Part shown: one piece after another, positions 42,698 to 53,389 of the stretch | How the letters are laid out: each line of letters opens with the position of its first letter | Position numbering within the stretch: position 1 is the first letter of the stretch | DNA from: Roseateles depolymerans | Lineage (GTDB): Bacteria > Pseudomonadota > Gammaproteobacteria > Burkholderiales > Burkholderiaceae_C | Assembly: GCA_003241055.1 (NCBI GenBank) | Contig: QFOD01000002.1 | Span: 186,001 to 250,000 of the forward strand | Length of the DNA: 64,000 bases | Reading direction: 5' to 3' | Notes under the pieces: generated by a model | The model's database searches: none | What the model was told of the DNA's origin: nothing | Seen by the model: only the letters and a program-made list of their open reading frames with translations | Program-made: the position numbers and the translations under genes

Positions 42698-44457
42698 AGG
42701 GTGGATTCAATCTGCTGATAGCGCCATTGCGCGGCATACCAGTCGCCCCGCGCAAGCAGCTCCGCATGCGTGCCGCGCTCGGCCACCTGGCCTTGGCGCA
42801 GCACCAGGATCTCGTCGGCATCCATCACCGCGCTCAGGCGGTGCGCGATCACCAGCACGCTGCGCCCGCCCTGCTCGCGGCGCAGCTCGCGCAGGTGGGC
42901 CAGGATGTCGGCCTCGGTGCCCGTGTCCACGGCCGAGAGCGCATCGTCCAGCACCAGCAGCGGCGGGCCGGCCTGCAGTTCGCCCCCCACGCCCTGGCTC
43001 AGCAGCGCCCGCGCGATCGCCACGCGCTGGCGCTGACCGCCAGACAGCGTCACGCCGCGCTCGCCCACCTCGGTGTCGTAGCCGCGCGGCAGGCGCGCGA
43101 TGTCCTCGTGCACGGCCGCCAGCCGCGCGGCGGCCGCGATTTGCTCGCGCGTGGCGTCAGGTCTTGACAGCGCGATGTTGTGCGCCACGCTGGCCGAGAA
43201 CAAGAACGGCTCCTGCGGCACCCAGGCGATCTGCCCGTGCAGCGTGGCCAGCGGCAGCTCGGGCAGCGGCACGCCGCCCAGGCTGAGCTGGCCGCCGGTG
43301 GGCTCCACCTGGCGCAGCAGCAGCCGCACCAGCGTGGACTTGCCCGAGCCGGTCGGCCCCACCAGGCCCAGCACGCGGCCGGGCGCCAGCGTCAGGTCCA
43401 CGCCGCTGAGCGCGTCGCGCGTGGCGCCAGGGTGGCGCAGGCTCAGGCCGCGGGCCACCAGCACGCGCTCGGCCGGGTTGGCCGGCAGTGCGGCGCGGCC
43501 CTGGTCGGCCAGCGTCAGCGGCGCCTCCAGCACGGCGGACAGCCGCCCCCAGGCGGCCCGGCCCCGCTCCAGCAGCGACAGCACCCAGCCGGCCGCGAAC
43601 ATCGGCCAGATCAGCTGGCCCAGGTACATCGTGAACGCGGTGAGCTGGCCGATGCTGAGCTCGCCGCGTGCCACCAGCCAGCCGCCGCCCGCCAGCGCGA
43701 TCGCCGTGGCGCTGGCCAGCGTCATGCCCACGACGGGCTCATACGCGGCCTCCCAGCGCTGCGAACGGTAGCTGGCCTCGGCCGCGCGCTGCGCCAGCGC
43801 GCCGAAGCGCTGGCGGCTCAGGTCGGCCAGGCCCAGCGCGCGCAGCGTGCGCACGCCGGCCAGGCTCTCCTGCACCTGCTGGTTGAGGTCGCCGAAGCGG
43901 TTCAGCGAATCCTGCGCGGCCTGCTGCAGATGGCGGGAGATCAACCAGAACGCCAGCCCCATCAGCGGAAAGGGCAGCAGGGCCGCCAGCCCCAGCCGCC
44001 AGTCGATGGCCACGGTCATCATGGCCAGCACCAACAGCAGGGTCTGCGTGCCGTCGAAGCCGGCCAGCATGGCCTCGCCGGCGGCCTGTTCGACCGCGTC
44101 AATATCGTTGGTGGCCAGCGCCATCAGGTCGCCGGTGCGCTGGGTCTGGAAAAAGGCCGGCCCCTGCAGCGCCAGCCGCGCAAAGAGCTGCTCACGCAGC
44201 CGCTGCCCCAGCCCATAGGCGGCCTTGAACAGCGCCAGCCGCCAGCCCACGCGCAGCAGGTAGATGCACAGGCCGGCCGCCACCAGCTCGGCCAGCGGCC
44301 ACAGCAAGGCCTGGCCCTGCAGCTGCCCGGCCACCAGGCCGTCCACCACCCGCCCCACCTGGCGCGGAATCCAGACTGTCATCATCGCGATGCAGCTCAG
44401 CATCGCTGCGGCGCCGCCGTAGGCGCGCCAATGCTCGCGGACGAAGCCGCCCAACAT
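42694..44457 (-). CDS. MdlA-type ABC exporter half-transporter
   Basis: 587 residues with the same two-domain layout. Walker A GPTGSGKST (about 368), signature LSGGQRQR, and Walker B LLVLDDALSAVD, in which the usual catalytic Glu after the Walker B Asp is Asp (DDALS). Together with the partner's normal DEATS this is the asymmetric-site pattern of heterodimeric exporters, with one degenerate site. The ATG at 44457 is used; an in-frame GTG at 44472 is possible. The stop overlaps the next start by 4 bases. Confidence 0.87.
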   Translation of the reverse strand: MLGGFVREHWRAYGGAAAMLSCIAMMTVWIPRQVGRVVDGLVAGQLQGQALLWPLAELVAAGLCIYLLRVGWRLALFKAAYGLGQRLREQLFARLALQGPAFFQTQRTGDLMALATNDIDAVEQAAGEAMLAGFDGTQTLLLVLAMMTVAIDWRLGLAALLPFPLMGLAFWLISRHLQQAAQDSLNRFGDLNQQVQESLAGVRTLRALGLADLSRQRFGALAQRAAEASYRSQRWEAAYEPVVGMTLASATAIALAGGGWLVARGELSIGQLTAFTMYLGQLIWPMFAAGWVLSLLERGRAAWGRLSAVLEAPLTLADQGRAALPANPAERVLVARGLSLRHPGATRDALSGVDLTLAPGRVLGLVGPTGSGKSTLVRLLLRQVEPTGGQLSLGGVPLPELPLATLHGQIAWVPQEPFLFSASVAHNIALSRPDATREQIAAAARLAAVHEDIARLPRGYDTEVGERGVTLSGGQRQRVAIARALLSQGVGGELQAGPPLLVLDDALSAVDTGTEADILAHLRELRREQGGRSVLVIAHRLSAVMDADEILVLRQGQVAERGTHAELLARGDWYAAQWRYQQIESTL

Positions 44458-44797
44458 GCGTGACAGGCTCACGACCGCCCGCCCGACAACAGACCTGACC
44501 CCGCACCCCGGGGGACGCTGGCGCCAAAGCGCCACGCCAGCCCCGCGAGCCGGGGGCCGACGCCCCAAGCAGGACTTTCCCTGAGTACCACTGGGCAGCC
44601 CAAGGGTTGACCCTTAGGTGACATGTGAACCTGGTGACCTCTGCGCCCAACGAAATACGCGGAAACCCGGACGAAAAACAGATAAACGGGCATGGGTCGG
44701 AATCATGCCCGAGTCCACCCCCGCAAACGCGGTGGATCAAATCGTCACGAAGGATCAATAGCATGCGCGCCGTCCTGTCATTTTTTACTAACCCGTC
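44458..44797. other. intergenic region between the ABC pair and the nuclease
   Basis: No gene is supported here. It must hold divergent promoters. A TGGCGC-CAAA-GCGCCA hairpin lies at about 44519-44534, and GGGCATG/CATGCCC form an inverted pair near 44687-44710. An 18-codon open frame (44704-44760) is too short to call. Confidence 0.4.
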
Positions 44798-47700
44798 ATG
44801 AAACTTCGCCCCCTGGTTTCTCTACTCGCTGCGGCTTTCGCGGCACCTGCGGTGCTGGCCTCGTCCAGCGGTGTCGTCATCAGCCAGGTGTATGGCGGGG
44901 GCGGCAATTCCGGCGCCACCTACAAGCAGGACTTCATTGAGCTGTTCAACGCCGGCAGTGCGCCGGTGACGATCACCGGCTGGTCGGTGCAGTACGCGGG
45001 GGCCACCGGCACGAGCTGGCAGGTCACGCCCATCACGGGCGCAGTGACGCTGGCCGCCGGCCAGTACTACATCGTTCGTCAGGCTGCCGGCACCGGCGGC
45101 ACGGTGGACGTGCCGACCGACACCACGATCGGCAGCATCGCGATGGGTGCGGCATCGGGCAAGGTCGCGCTGGTCAAGAACGCCACCGCCCTGAGCGGCG
45201 CCAGCCCCACCGGCGCCGAGGACATCGTCTCCTACGGCAGCGCCTCCACCACCGAAGGCACGCCGGCCGGCACGCTGAGCGCCACGGCCTCGGCGCTGCG
45301 CAACGGCAATGGCTGTACCGACACCGACAGCAACAGTGCTGACTTCACCGTCGGCACCGTGGCACCGCGCAACTCCGCGAGCCCACTGAACGTCTGCGGC
45401 GGTGGTGGCGGCACCCCGTCCAACCCGCCCATCGTTCCCAGCTGTCCCGACGTGTCGGCCGCCTCCGGCACCGCCTCCAGCTTCAGCGTCAGCGCGGTCG
45501 ACAGCGACAGCCGCGTCACCGCAGTGAGCGTGGTCGGCAGCCTGCCCAGCGGCATCTCGCTGGGCGACTTCGTGGCCTCCAGCGCCGATGGCGTGGCCGC
45601 CACCCAGGCCCTGAACCTGTCCTCCAGCCTGTCCGCCGGCGCCTACACGCTGAGCCTGAAGTGGGACAACGACGACGCACAGACGGCCTCGTGCACCTTC
45701 AAGGTGTCGGTCAGCGGCGTCACCAGCATCCCCGCCATCCAGGGTTCGGGCGCCACCAGCCCGCTGGTCGGCACCAGCGTGACCACCAGCGGCGTCGTCA
45801 CCAAGCTGACGAGCACCGGCTTCTACATGCAGGACCCGGTGGGCGACAACGACCCCACCACCTCTGACGGCATCTTCGTCTACACCAGCACCGCCCCGAC
45901 CGTCAGCGTCGGCCAGCTGGTGCGCCTGTCGGCCACCGTCACCGAGTTCAACACCGGCGCGGCCAGCAATGCCGACACGCTGGCGCACACCGTCACCGAG
46001 CTGACCAGCCCCACCGGCATCACCGTCGTGGGCAGCGGCTACAGCATCACGCCGACCGAGGTGGACCTGACCACGCTGCCGGCCGGCGGCCTGGAAGCCT
46101 ACGAGGGCATGGTGGTCACGCTGCGCGGCCCGCTGATGGCCCAGCAGAACTACTTCCTGGGCCGCTACGGCCAGGTCACGCTGGCCGCCGGTGGCCGCGT
46201 CTACACGCCCACCAACGTGCTGCGCCCGGGCGCCGACGCCCGCGCCCTGCTGGCCGACAACACCCGCCGCTCCATCCTGCTGGACGACGGCTCCACCGCC
46301 CAGAACCCCAACCCCGCGCCCTACATCGGCGTGGACAACACGCTGCGCGCCGGTGACACCACTGAAAGCATCACCGGCGTCGTCGACTACGGCCTGGCCA
46401 CCAGCAGCAACACCGACTTCGGCATGTACAAGATCGTGCCGCTGGACGTCGCCTCGGTGAGTTTCGCGCGCACCAACGCCCGCGTCGCCACGCCGCAGGT
46501 CAGCGGCGGCAATGTGCGCATCGCCAGCGCCAACGTGCTGAACTTCTTCACCAGCTTCACCAACGGCGCCTTCGTCGCCGGCACGGCCGGCTGCACGCTG
46601 GATGGTTCCACCTCCAACAGCAACTGCCGCGGCGCCGACAACATCACCGAGTTCAACCGCCAGATCGCCAAGACCGTGGCCGAGCTGAGCGCGCTGAACG
46701 CCGACGTGGTGGGCCTGATGGAGATCCAGAACAGCGGCAACACCACGGTGAACTACCTGGTCAGCCAGCTGAACGCCGCCGTCGGCGCCGGCACCTACGC
46801 CAGCGTGCCGCTGCCTTCTCAGGGCACGGGCACCGACGCCATCCGCGTCGCGATGATCTACAAGCCCGGCAAGCTGACGCTGAACGGCGCCACGATCTCC
46901 GATGCCGACAGCGTCAACAACCGCCCGCCGCTGGCCCAGGGCTTCATGCTGCCCAACGGCGAGAAGTTCGCGGTCATCGTGAACCACCTGAAGTCCAAGG
47001 GCTCCTGCCCGACCAGCGGCGCCGACGCCGATGACGGCCTGCAGGGTTGCTGGAACGCGCACCGCGTGGACCAGGCCAACCGCCTGAAGACCTTCCTGGG
47101 CACCGTGAAGACCACGGCCGGCACCAACGATGTGGTGATGCTGGGTGACTTCAACTCCTACGCCAAGGAAGACCCGATCGACGCGCTGACCAGCGACGGC
47201 AGCATCGTCGACATGGTGGGCGCCTTCGACCCGCTGGACTACTCCTACGTCTTCGACGGCTCGGCCGGCCGCCTGGACCACGGCTTCGCCACGTCCAGCC
47301 TGGCCTCCAAGGTGGTGTACGCCACGTCCTGGCACATCAACGCCGACGAGCCCAGCTTCATCGACTACAACACCGAGTTCAAGGTCCCGTTCGCGACCAC
47401 GGGCAGCCCGGACCTGTACACGGCCACGCCGTACCGCTCGTCCGACCATGACCCCATGGTCATGGGCCTGAACCTGGTGAAGTCCCTCACCGGCACCAAC
47501 GGCAACGACGTCATCATCGGCACCGATGGCGACGACGTGATCGAAGGCGGCCCGGGCCGTGACACGCTGACCGGCAAGGGCGGTCGCAACCAGTTCGTCT
47601 ACAGCAGCATGCTGGACGCCGGCGACACCATCACCGACTTCGTGCCCGGCAAGGACACGCTGGTGCTGACCAAGCTGCTGGCCTCGCTGGGCATCGCCAG

Positions 47701-47869
47701 CGCCGACCCGCTGGCTGCCGGCTACGTGACCTGCACGACCTCCGGCGCCAACGCCATCGTCAACATCGACGCCGATGGCAGCGCCGGCCCGCAACGTGCC
47801 CGCGCACTGGCCCAGCTGAACAACGTCTCGTGCGCCGCGCTGATGTCGGCCGCCAACTTCAAGTTCTGA
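44798..47869 (+). CDS. large secreted nuclease (ExeM/NucH type) with RTX-like C-terminus
   Basis: 1023 residues. Signal peptide (about 1-21), a lamin-tail domain (about 25-140, with SQVYGGGGNSGA), an OB-fold YhcR-like stretch (about 310-410), then an endonuclease/exonuclease/phosphatase domain (about 570-885): ASANVLNFF, MEIQNSG (Glu about 643), LGDFNSY (about 783) and SSDHDPM (about 881). The end (about 898-925) has RTX-like nonapeptides (GTNGNDVIIG, GDDVIEGGPG). It likely degrades extracellular DNA for phosphate or biofilm turnover. A Sec signal and an RTX tail together are unusual. No Shine-Dalgarno is visible before the ATG. Confidence 0.9.
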   Translation: MKLRPLVSLLAAAFAAPAVLASSSGVVISQVYGGGGNSGATYKQDFIELFNAGSAPVTITGWSVQYAGATGTSWQVTPITGAVTLAAGQYYIVRQAAGTGGTVDVPTDTTIGSIAMGAASGKVALVKNATALSGASPTGAEDIVSYGSASTTEGTPAGTLSATASALRNGNGCTDTDSNSADFTVGTVAPRNSASPLNVCGGGGGTPSNPPIVPSCPDVSAASGTASSFSVSAVDSDSRVTAVSVVGSLPSGISLGDFVASSADGVAATQALNLSSSLSAGAYTLSLKWDNDDAQTASCTFKVSVSGVTSIPAIQGSGATSPLVGTSVTTSGVVTKLTSTGFYMQDPVGDNDPTTSDGIFVYTSTAPTVSVGQLVRLSATVTEFNTGAASNADTLAHTVTELTSPTGITVVGSGYSITPTEVDLTTLPAGGLEAYEGMVVTLRGPLMAQQNYFLGRYGQVTLAAGGRVYTPTNVLRPGADARALLADNTRRSILLDDGSTAQNPNPAPYIGVDNTLRAGDTTESITGVVDYGLATSSNTDFGMYKIVPLDVASVSFARTNARVATPQVSGGNVRIASANVLNFFTSFTNGAFVAGTAGCTLDGSTSNSNCRGADNITEFNRQIAKTVAELSALNADVVGLMEIQNSGNTTVNYLVSQLNAAVGAGTYASVPLPSQGTGTDAIRVAMIYKPGKLTLNGATISDADSVNNRPPLAQGFMLPNGEKFAVIVNHLKSKGSCPTSGADADDGLQGCWNAHRVDQANRLKTFLGTVKTTAGTNDVVMLGDFNSYAKEDPIDALTSDGSIVDMVGAFDPLDYSYVFDGSAGRLDHGFATSSLASKVVYATSWHINADEPSFIDYNTEFKVPFATTGSPDLYTATPYRSSDHDPMVMGLNLVKSLTGTNGNDVIIGTDGDDVIEGGPGRDTLTGKGGRNQFVYSSMLDAGDTITDFVPGKDTLVLTKLLASLGIASADPLAAGYVTCTTSGANAIVNIDADGSAGPQRARALAQLNNVSCAALMSAANFKF

Positions 47870-47886
47870 TCAAAGGAAGTACAGCC

Positions 47887-48357
47887 ATGATCCGCAAGAC
47901 CCTGATCGCCGCCGCCCTGGGCGTGGCCGCCATTGCCGCCCAGGCCGACACCCTGTTCGGCCAGTTCACCAGCGACGCCTTCGACGGCGGCTCCCTGCTG
48001 GGCCAGACCTTCTCCGGCACCTTCAGCTACGACAGCGCCAGCCTCGACCTGCTGAGCCTGAACTTCACGCTGGGCGGCCAGACCTTCACGCTGGCCCAGG
48101 AAATCACTGGTGCCGCCGACGTGGTGCTGGACAACGGCGCCGTCATCGGCCTGAACGCCACGTTCCAGGGCGCGATGGACGTGAACCTGTCGGACGGCTT
48201 CGGCTCGCCCTACGCCTTCTATTCGGTGAGCTCTGGCGACAACGGCTTCGCCAGCCTGAGCTTCACCACCGCCCCGGTGCCCGAGCCCGAAACCTGGGCG
48301 CTGCTGCTGGGTGGCCTGGCCGCCGTCGGCGTGATGGCCCGTCGCCGCAAGGCCTGA
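47887..48357 (+). CDS. PEP-CTERM sorted secreted protein
   Basis: 156 residues. Signal peptide (about 1-20, AQA), a beta-rich middle with FSGTFSYDSASLDLL, and the sorting tail VPEPETWALLLGGLAAVGVMARRRK (in parts: VPEPETWALLL, then GGLAAVGVMARRR). PEP-CTERM proteins are cleaved by exosortase and attached to exopolysaccharide-type surface material. It starts 17 bases after the nuclease stop with AAAGGAAG, so the two are co-transcribed. A strong terminator follows. Confidence 0.9.
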   Translation: MIRKTLIAAALGVAAIAAQADTLFGQFTSDAFDGGSLLGQTFSGTFSYDSASLDLLSLNFTLGGQTFTLAQEITGAADVVLDNGAVIGLNATFQGAMDVNLSDGFGSPYAFYSVSSGDNGFASLSFTTAPVPEPETWALLLGGLAAVGVMARRRKA

Positions 48358-48381
48358 CCCTTCACGGCGTCTGCCGCACCC

Positions 48382-48416
48382 GCCCCGCCGCGCGCAAGCC
48401 GGCGGGGCTTTTTCTT
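48382..48416 (+). terminator. terminator after the nuclease/PEP-CTERM operon
   Basis: GCCCCGCCG and CGGCGGGGC pair as a 9-bp stem with a 9-base loop and are followed by TTTTTCTT. It starts 24 bases after the PEP-CTERM stop codon. Confidence 0.88.
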
Positions 48417-48483
48417 GGCTCTCTGTTCCTTGCGCGTTGCGTCGTGGCGGCCGGGTGCCTGACCCGTAGGGCGCCGGATCAAT

Positions 48484-48527
48484 AGCGACTCGCGCCCCAG
48501 CTCTGCGACTAAGGGGCGCGAGTCGCT
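48484..48527. repeat. 15-bp perfect inverted repeat
   Basis: AGCGACTCGCGCCCC (48484-48498) and GGGGCGCGAGTCGCT (48513-48527) are exact inverted copies around a 14-base loop. There is no U-run. It lies in the 395-base gap between convergent PEP-CTERM genes and is downstream of the terminator at 48382. The rest of this gap holds no gene I can support. Confidence 0.7.
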
Positions 48528-48752
48528 GCGCCCGACTTCACCGCCGCAATCGAATCGGCCAGGCTCGTCTATGAGCTTGCGGTTGCGCGGACTCTTCTCT
48601 GTTGCCCTGGTACGGGCAGGGATTGCAGGTCACATGCGCGCCCGCAAGCGGCGTGGGATGGTCCGTGAGGGACGACGCGCTGGTACGCGATGCGGCGGGC
48701 CCGCACGGCCGGAGGCCGCGCAGGCAACGCAACGGGCGGAGGATGCGGGGCC

Positions 48753-49481
48753 TCAGCCGCGGCGCAGGCGCGCGACGCCAGCCAGACCCAGCAGACCGGC
48801 ACAGAACAGGCCCAGCGTGGACGGCTCGGGCACCGGCGTCAGCACCAGCGACAGGTTGTCGGCATAGCCATCGTTGGAACTGCCGCCGCCGATGCGGGTG
48901 GCCGTCAGCGTGAGACGTGCGGTCAACGCGCCGGTCGGCACCAGGCCGGTGACTTCGCGGAACAGCAGGCCGGTGGCATTGCCGCGATCGGCTGCGGTGA
49001 CCGGGCCAAGCGTCGTCGTGCCGAGCACCGTGCCCAGCGGGTTGAACCAGGTCAGCGCCAGGCTCATATCGTCGCTCTGAGAGCTGTACCCGCCCAACCA
49101 GCCGGACAGCGCGAAGCTCACACCATTGCCCGCCAGGCTGGCGGATGCGAACGACAGGTTCAGCGTCTGGCTGGCCGTCGACTGCGCGACGTTGCCGCCG
49201 GCGAAATGGTTCAGGCCGGAGGCTGCCGGGCCGGGATCGGTGGGTGCCGTGCACGGATAGCCGGCCGGGCAGCCCAAGGCGTACGCGATCCCCATCATCT
49301 CGCCGGTCACGTCCCAGCCCGGCAGGTTGCCGGCGAAGTCGCTGCTGCCGTCGCCGCCCAAGCCGGCCTCGGCGCCAGCGTTGACGATCAGGTTGGTGTT
49401 GAACTGCGCGGCGGCCGGGTTGCTGACCAGCAGCGCGGAGAGCGCCAGGGGGAGGGCATATTTGCAGGACAGGATGGACAT
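48753..49481 (-). CDS. PEP-CTERM sorted secreted protein
   Basis: 242 residues. Signal peptide (about 1-26, AAA), a long beta-rich mature part starting NLIVNAGAEAGLGG, typical of PEP-CTERM proteins of the jelly-roll type, and the sorting tail VPEPSTLGLFCAGLLGLAG followed by RLRRG. Codon use matches the neighbours. GAGGAAA precedes the ATG. It is convergent with the other PEP-CTERM gene, so they are separate transcripts. Exosortase genes are not in the window. Confidence 0.88.
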   Translation of the reverse strand: MSILSCKYALPLALSALLVSNPAAAQFNTNLIVNAGAEAGLGGDGSSDFAGNLPGWDVTGEMMGIAYALGCPAGYPCTAPTDPGPAASGLNHFAGGNVAQSTASQTLNLSFASASLAGNGVSFALSGWLGGYSSQSDDMSLALTWFNPLGTVLGTTTLGPVTAADRGNATGLLFREVTGLVPTGALTARLTLTATRIGGGSSNDGYADNLSLVLTPVPEPSTLGLFCAGLLGLAGVARLRRG

Positions 49482-49946
49482 GGGGTTTCCTCGACGATGG
49501 GCTTGTGACGGGCCTGGAACGGCCACGCCGCCGCGGCGGCGCGAGGCGGGCGATGGGCACGGGGCAGCGGCGTCAGACGCCGCTCGACCGGCGTTCCAGC
49601 ATCCGCAGGCTAGTCGCCCGAGATGACCTCGCCATGAACTCACCATTGCCTTGCAATCACCCGGCTGCGCAATTGCCCCAACCGAGTCCCGGCCTCTGCG
49701 CCCGCGGGTTTTCGCGACGGCCGCCAGTGGCACAACAAGCCGGACGGCGGGCGGGCCTGATGCGGTGGCAAGGGAGGAGCGCAGCGGCCCGGGGGACTGA
49801 GCCCGGACTCAAACGAGTCCTGAGGATTGTTTGTGCCTGGCGAGGGGTCGCGCCTCTGGCCCGAGCAACGCAGCATCAGGTCTTCCGCCCTCCTGCGCTC
49901 CACCCGACATCACCAGCCAACGCGCAAAGAGCCGTTTTCTTGGCGC
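49482..49946. other. 465-base gap before the MerR gene
   Basis: No gene is supported. Short frames on both strands have no family resemblance and poor codon use. GGACTC-AAAC-GAGTCC (49805-49820) is a small hairpin followed by a T-rich stretch (GGATTGTTTG). Confidence 0.45.
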
Positions 49947-50393
49947 TCAGTGCCCGTGTACCGAACGCCGGTGCGACCCGGCCTCGGGAGAGCTTGCAGG
50001 CGCCGCCTCGGCCAGGCCCTGCAGGATGCCGCAGTGCTCGGGCGCCCGCGCGCTGCCGCAGCGCTGGCGCAAACCTTTCAGCTGCTTCTCCAGCGCCCGC
50101 AGCTCCTTGATGCGCTGCGACACATGGCCGATGTGTTCGTCCAGCAGCGCATTCACGTCGCCGCAGTCGCTGCCCGGATGGTCGCGAAAGCGCAGCAGCG
50201 CCCGCACCTCGTCCAGCGACATGTCCAGCCCCCGGCAGTGGCGGATGAACTGCAGCCGCTCCAGATGCGCGGCCTCGTAGACCCGAAAGCCCCCGGCCGT
50301 GCGGGCCGGCGCGGGCAGCAGGCCCTCGCGCTCGTAGTAGCGGATGGTTTCCACCGGCGTCGCGGCGGCGCTGGCCAGTTCCCCGATCTTCAT
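49947..50393 (-). CDS. MerR-family Cd(II)/Pb(II)-responsive regulator
   Basis: 148 residues. Winged helix-turn-helix start (MKIGELAS, ETIRYYEREGLLP) and long dimerisation helix. The three metal-binding cysteines of CadR/PbrR are present at Cys77 (DCGDVN), Cys112 (QRCGSA) and Cys121 (EHCGIL), matching the 78/113/122 spacing reported for PbrR. The His-rich C-terminal tail (HRRSVHGH) resembles CadR. It is divergent from the heavy-metal ATPase and shares its promoter region. The ATG at 50393 is the family start. Confidence 0.92.
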   Translation of the reverse strand: MKIGELASAAATPVETIRYYEREGLLPAPARTAGGFRVYEAAHLERLQFIRHCRGLDMSLDEVRALLRFRDHPGSDCGDVNALLDEHIGHVSQRIKELRALEKQLKGLRQRCGSARAPEHCGILQGLAEAAPASSPEAGSHRRSVHGH

Positions 50394-50406
50394 GCGGACA
50401 TTCCTC

Positions 50407-50437
50407 TTGACTCTGTAGCTGCTACAGGGATTCCAAT
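50407..50437 (+). promoter_or_regulatory. MerR-type promoter of the heavy-metal ATPase
   Basis: TTGACT (50407-50412), then a dyad CTGTAG-CTG-CTACAG (50413-50427) and a candidate -10 TCCAAT (50432-50437) at a 19-base spacing. The long spacer and central dyad are what MerR-type regulators use to hold and then untwist a promoter. Confidence 0.75.
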
Positions 50438-50454
50438 GCCGGCAGCTTACGGGA

Positions 50455-52833
<2,379 letters not shown>

Positions 52834-52870
52834 CGCTGCTTTGTCGGGTTGAAGTGGTGCGGTCGGGTTG

Positions 52871-53175
52871 TTGCGTGAGGCCCATGCGGGGATTTCGCCC
52901 CCGCGGGCGACCTACTTTCTGGCCCGCCAGAAAGTAGGCAAAGAGCGGCCCCTGCTCCGCCGCCCCTCGCTGCGCGAGGGGTTCCCTGCGATGCTCGCCC
53001 GACAAGGCCGCGCCGAACTCACTGCGCTACGCTCCGTTCAAACAGGCGTCGCGAGTCAGTTCTTGAAGCGTGCTGCGCACGCGCCTTGTCGGGCTGCGCT
53101 TCTCGGCGGCTCCAAGGGGAAGACCGAAACAGCCAACAGCCGGTTTGCCCCGCCGCTGACGCGGCGGGGCAAACC
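52871..53175 (-). repeat. structured repeat, copy 1
   Basis: About 270 bases nearly identical, in inverse orientation, to 53991-54265, plus a terminal hairpin. Stems on this copy: GCGGGG/CCCCGC (52886-52904), CCTACTTTCTGGC and its complement (52911-52938), CCCCTCGC/GCGAGGGG (52963-52981) and a 15-bp perfect stem (53142-53156 with 53161-53175). The short frames inside it (for example 53027-53212 on the minus strand) look like the translated form of a widely scattered repeat, so they are not called as genes. It begins 37 bases after cadA. Confidence 0.9.
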
Positions 53176-53223
53176 TGGATGGCCAACTCAGCGGAGCTTT
53201 ACGACCATCCATGCCTCAGCTAC

Positions 53224-53270
53224 TTGTAACGGCGCGCCGCTTTTGTCGGAAATTTGGCGAGCTGTTAGCA
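53224..53270 (+). other. possible degenerate attC site
   Basis: GTAACGGCGCGCC (53226-53238) and GGCGAGCTGTTAGC (53256-53269) are imperfect inverted copies like the arms of an attC. It directly follows a 16-codon frame starting at 53180 and ending at TAA 53228-53230. The right core box GTTAGCA breaks the GTTRRRY rule at two positions, so this is weak. Confidence 0.25.
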
Positions 53271-53330
53271 CAGCAGCCACAAGAACAAACCCTTCCAAAT
53301 CAATTACTTACGGCAGCCTCCACCATCTTT

Positions 53331-53389
53331 GTTATGCAGCACATCTGCTTGATAAGAGGCGCAGGCTGTCGCTCCATAACACGTTGAAC
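53331..53389 (+). other. attI-like sequence left of the cassette
   Basis: It contains GTTATGCAGCA (53331-53341), then GCAGGCTGTCGC (53361-53372) and the core box GTTGAAC (53383-53389). From memory, the class 1 attI site carries GTTACGCAGCA, GTTATGGAGCA, GCAGGGCAGTCGC and a GTTRRRY core in the same order. It does not fold like an attC. No integrase gene is next to it. Confidence 0.4.

Noticed and set aside
44704..44760. 18-codon frame before the nuclease gene
   Set aside because: Too short, no Shine-Dalgarno and no sign of attenuation structure.
44775..44799. Possible PhoB box (CTGTCAT and CCGTCAT) before the nuclease gene
   Set aside because: The half-sites start 18 bases apart, but PhoB boxes need 11. 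The second overlaps the start codon.
44822..47794. A 990-codon open frame antisense to the nuclease gene
   Set aside because: Its product is a Val/Gly/His-rich shadow, while the plus strand encodes recognised domains with intact catalytic residues.
49640..49903. 87-codon minus-strand frame in the gap before the MerR gene
   Set aside because: Low-complexity Pro/Arg-rich product, no family resemblance and no ribosome-binding site.
53027..53212. A 61-codon frame on the minus strand inside repeat copy 1, with similar frames in copy 2 (for example 54067-54357)
   Set aside because: The frames lie wholly within the structured repeat, and the compensatory base changes show that selection acts on folding rather than on a protein.
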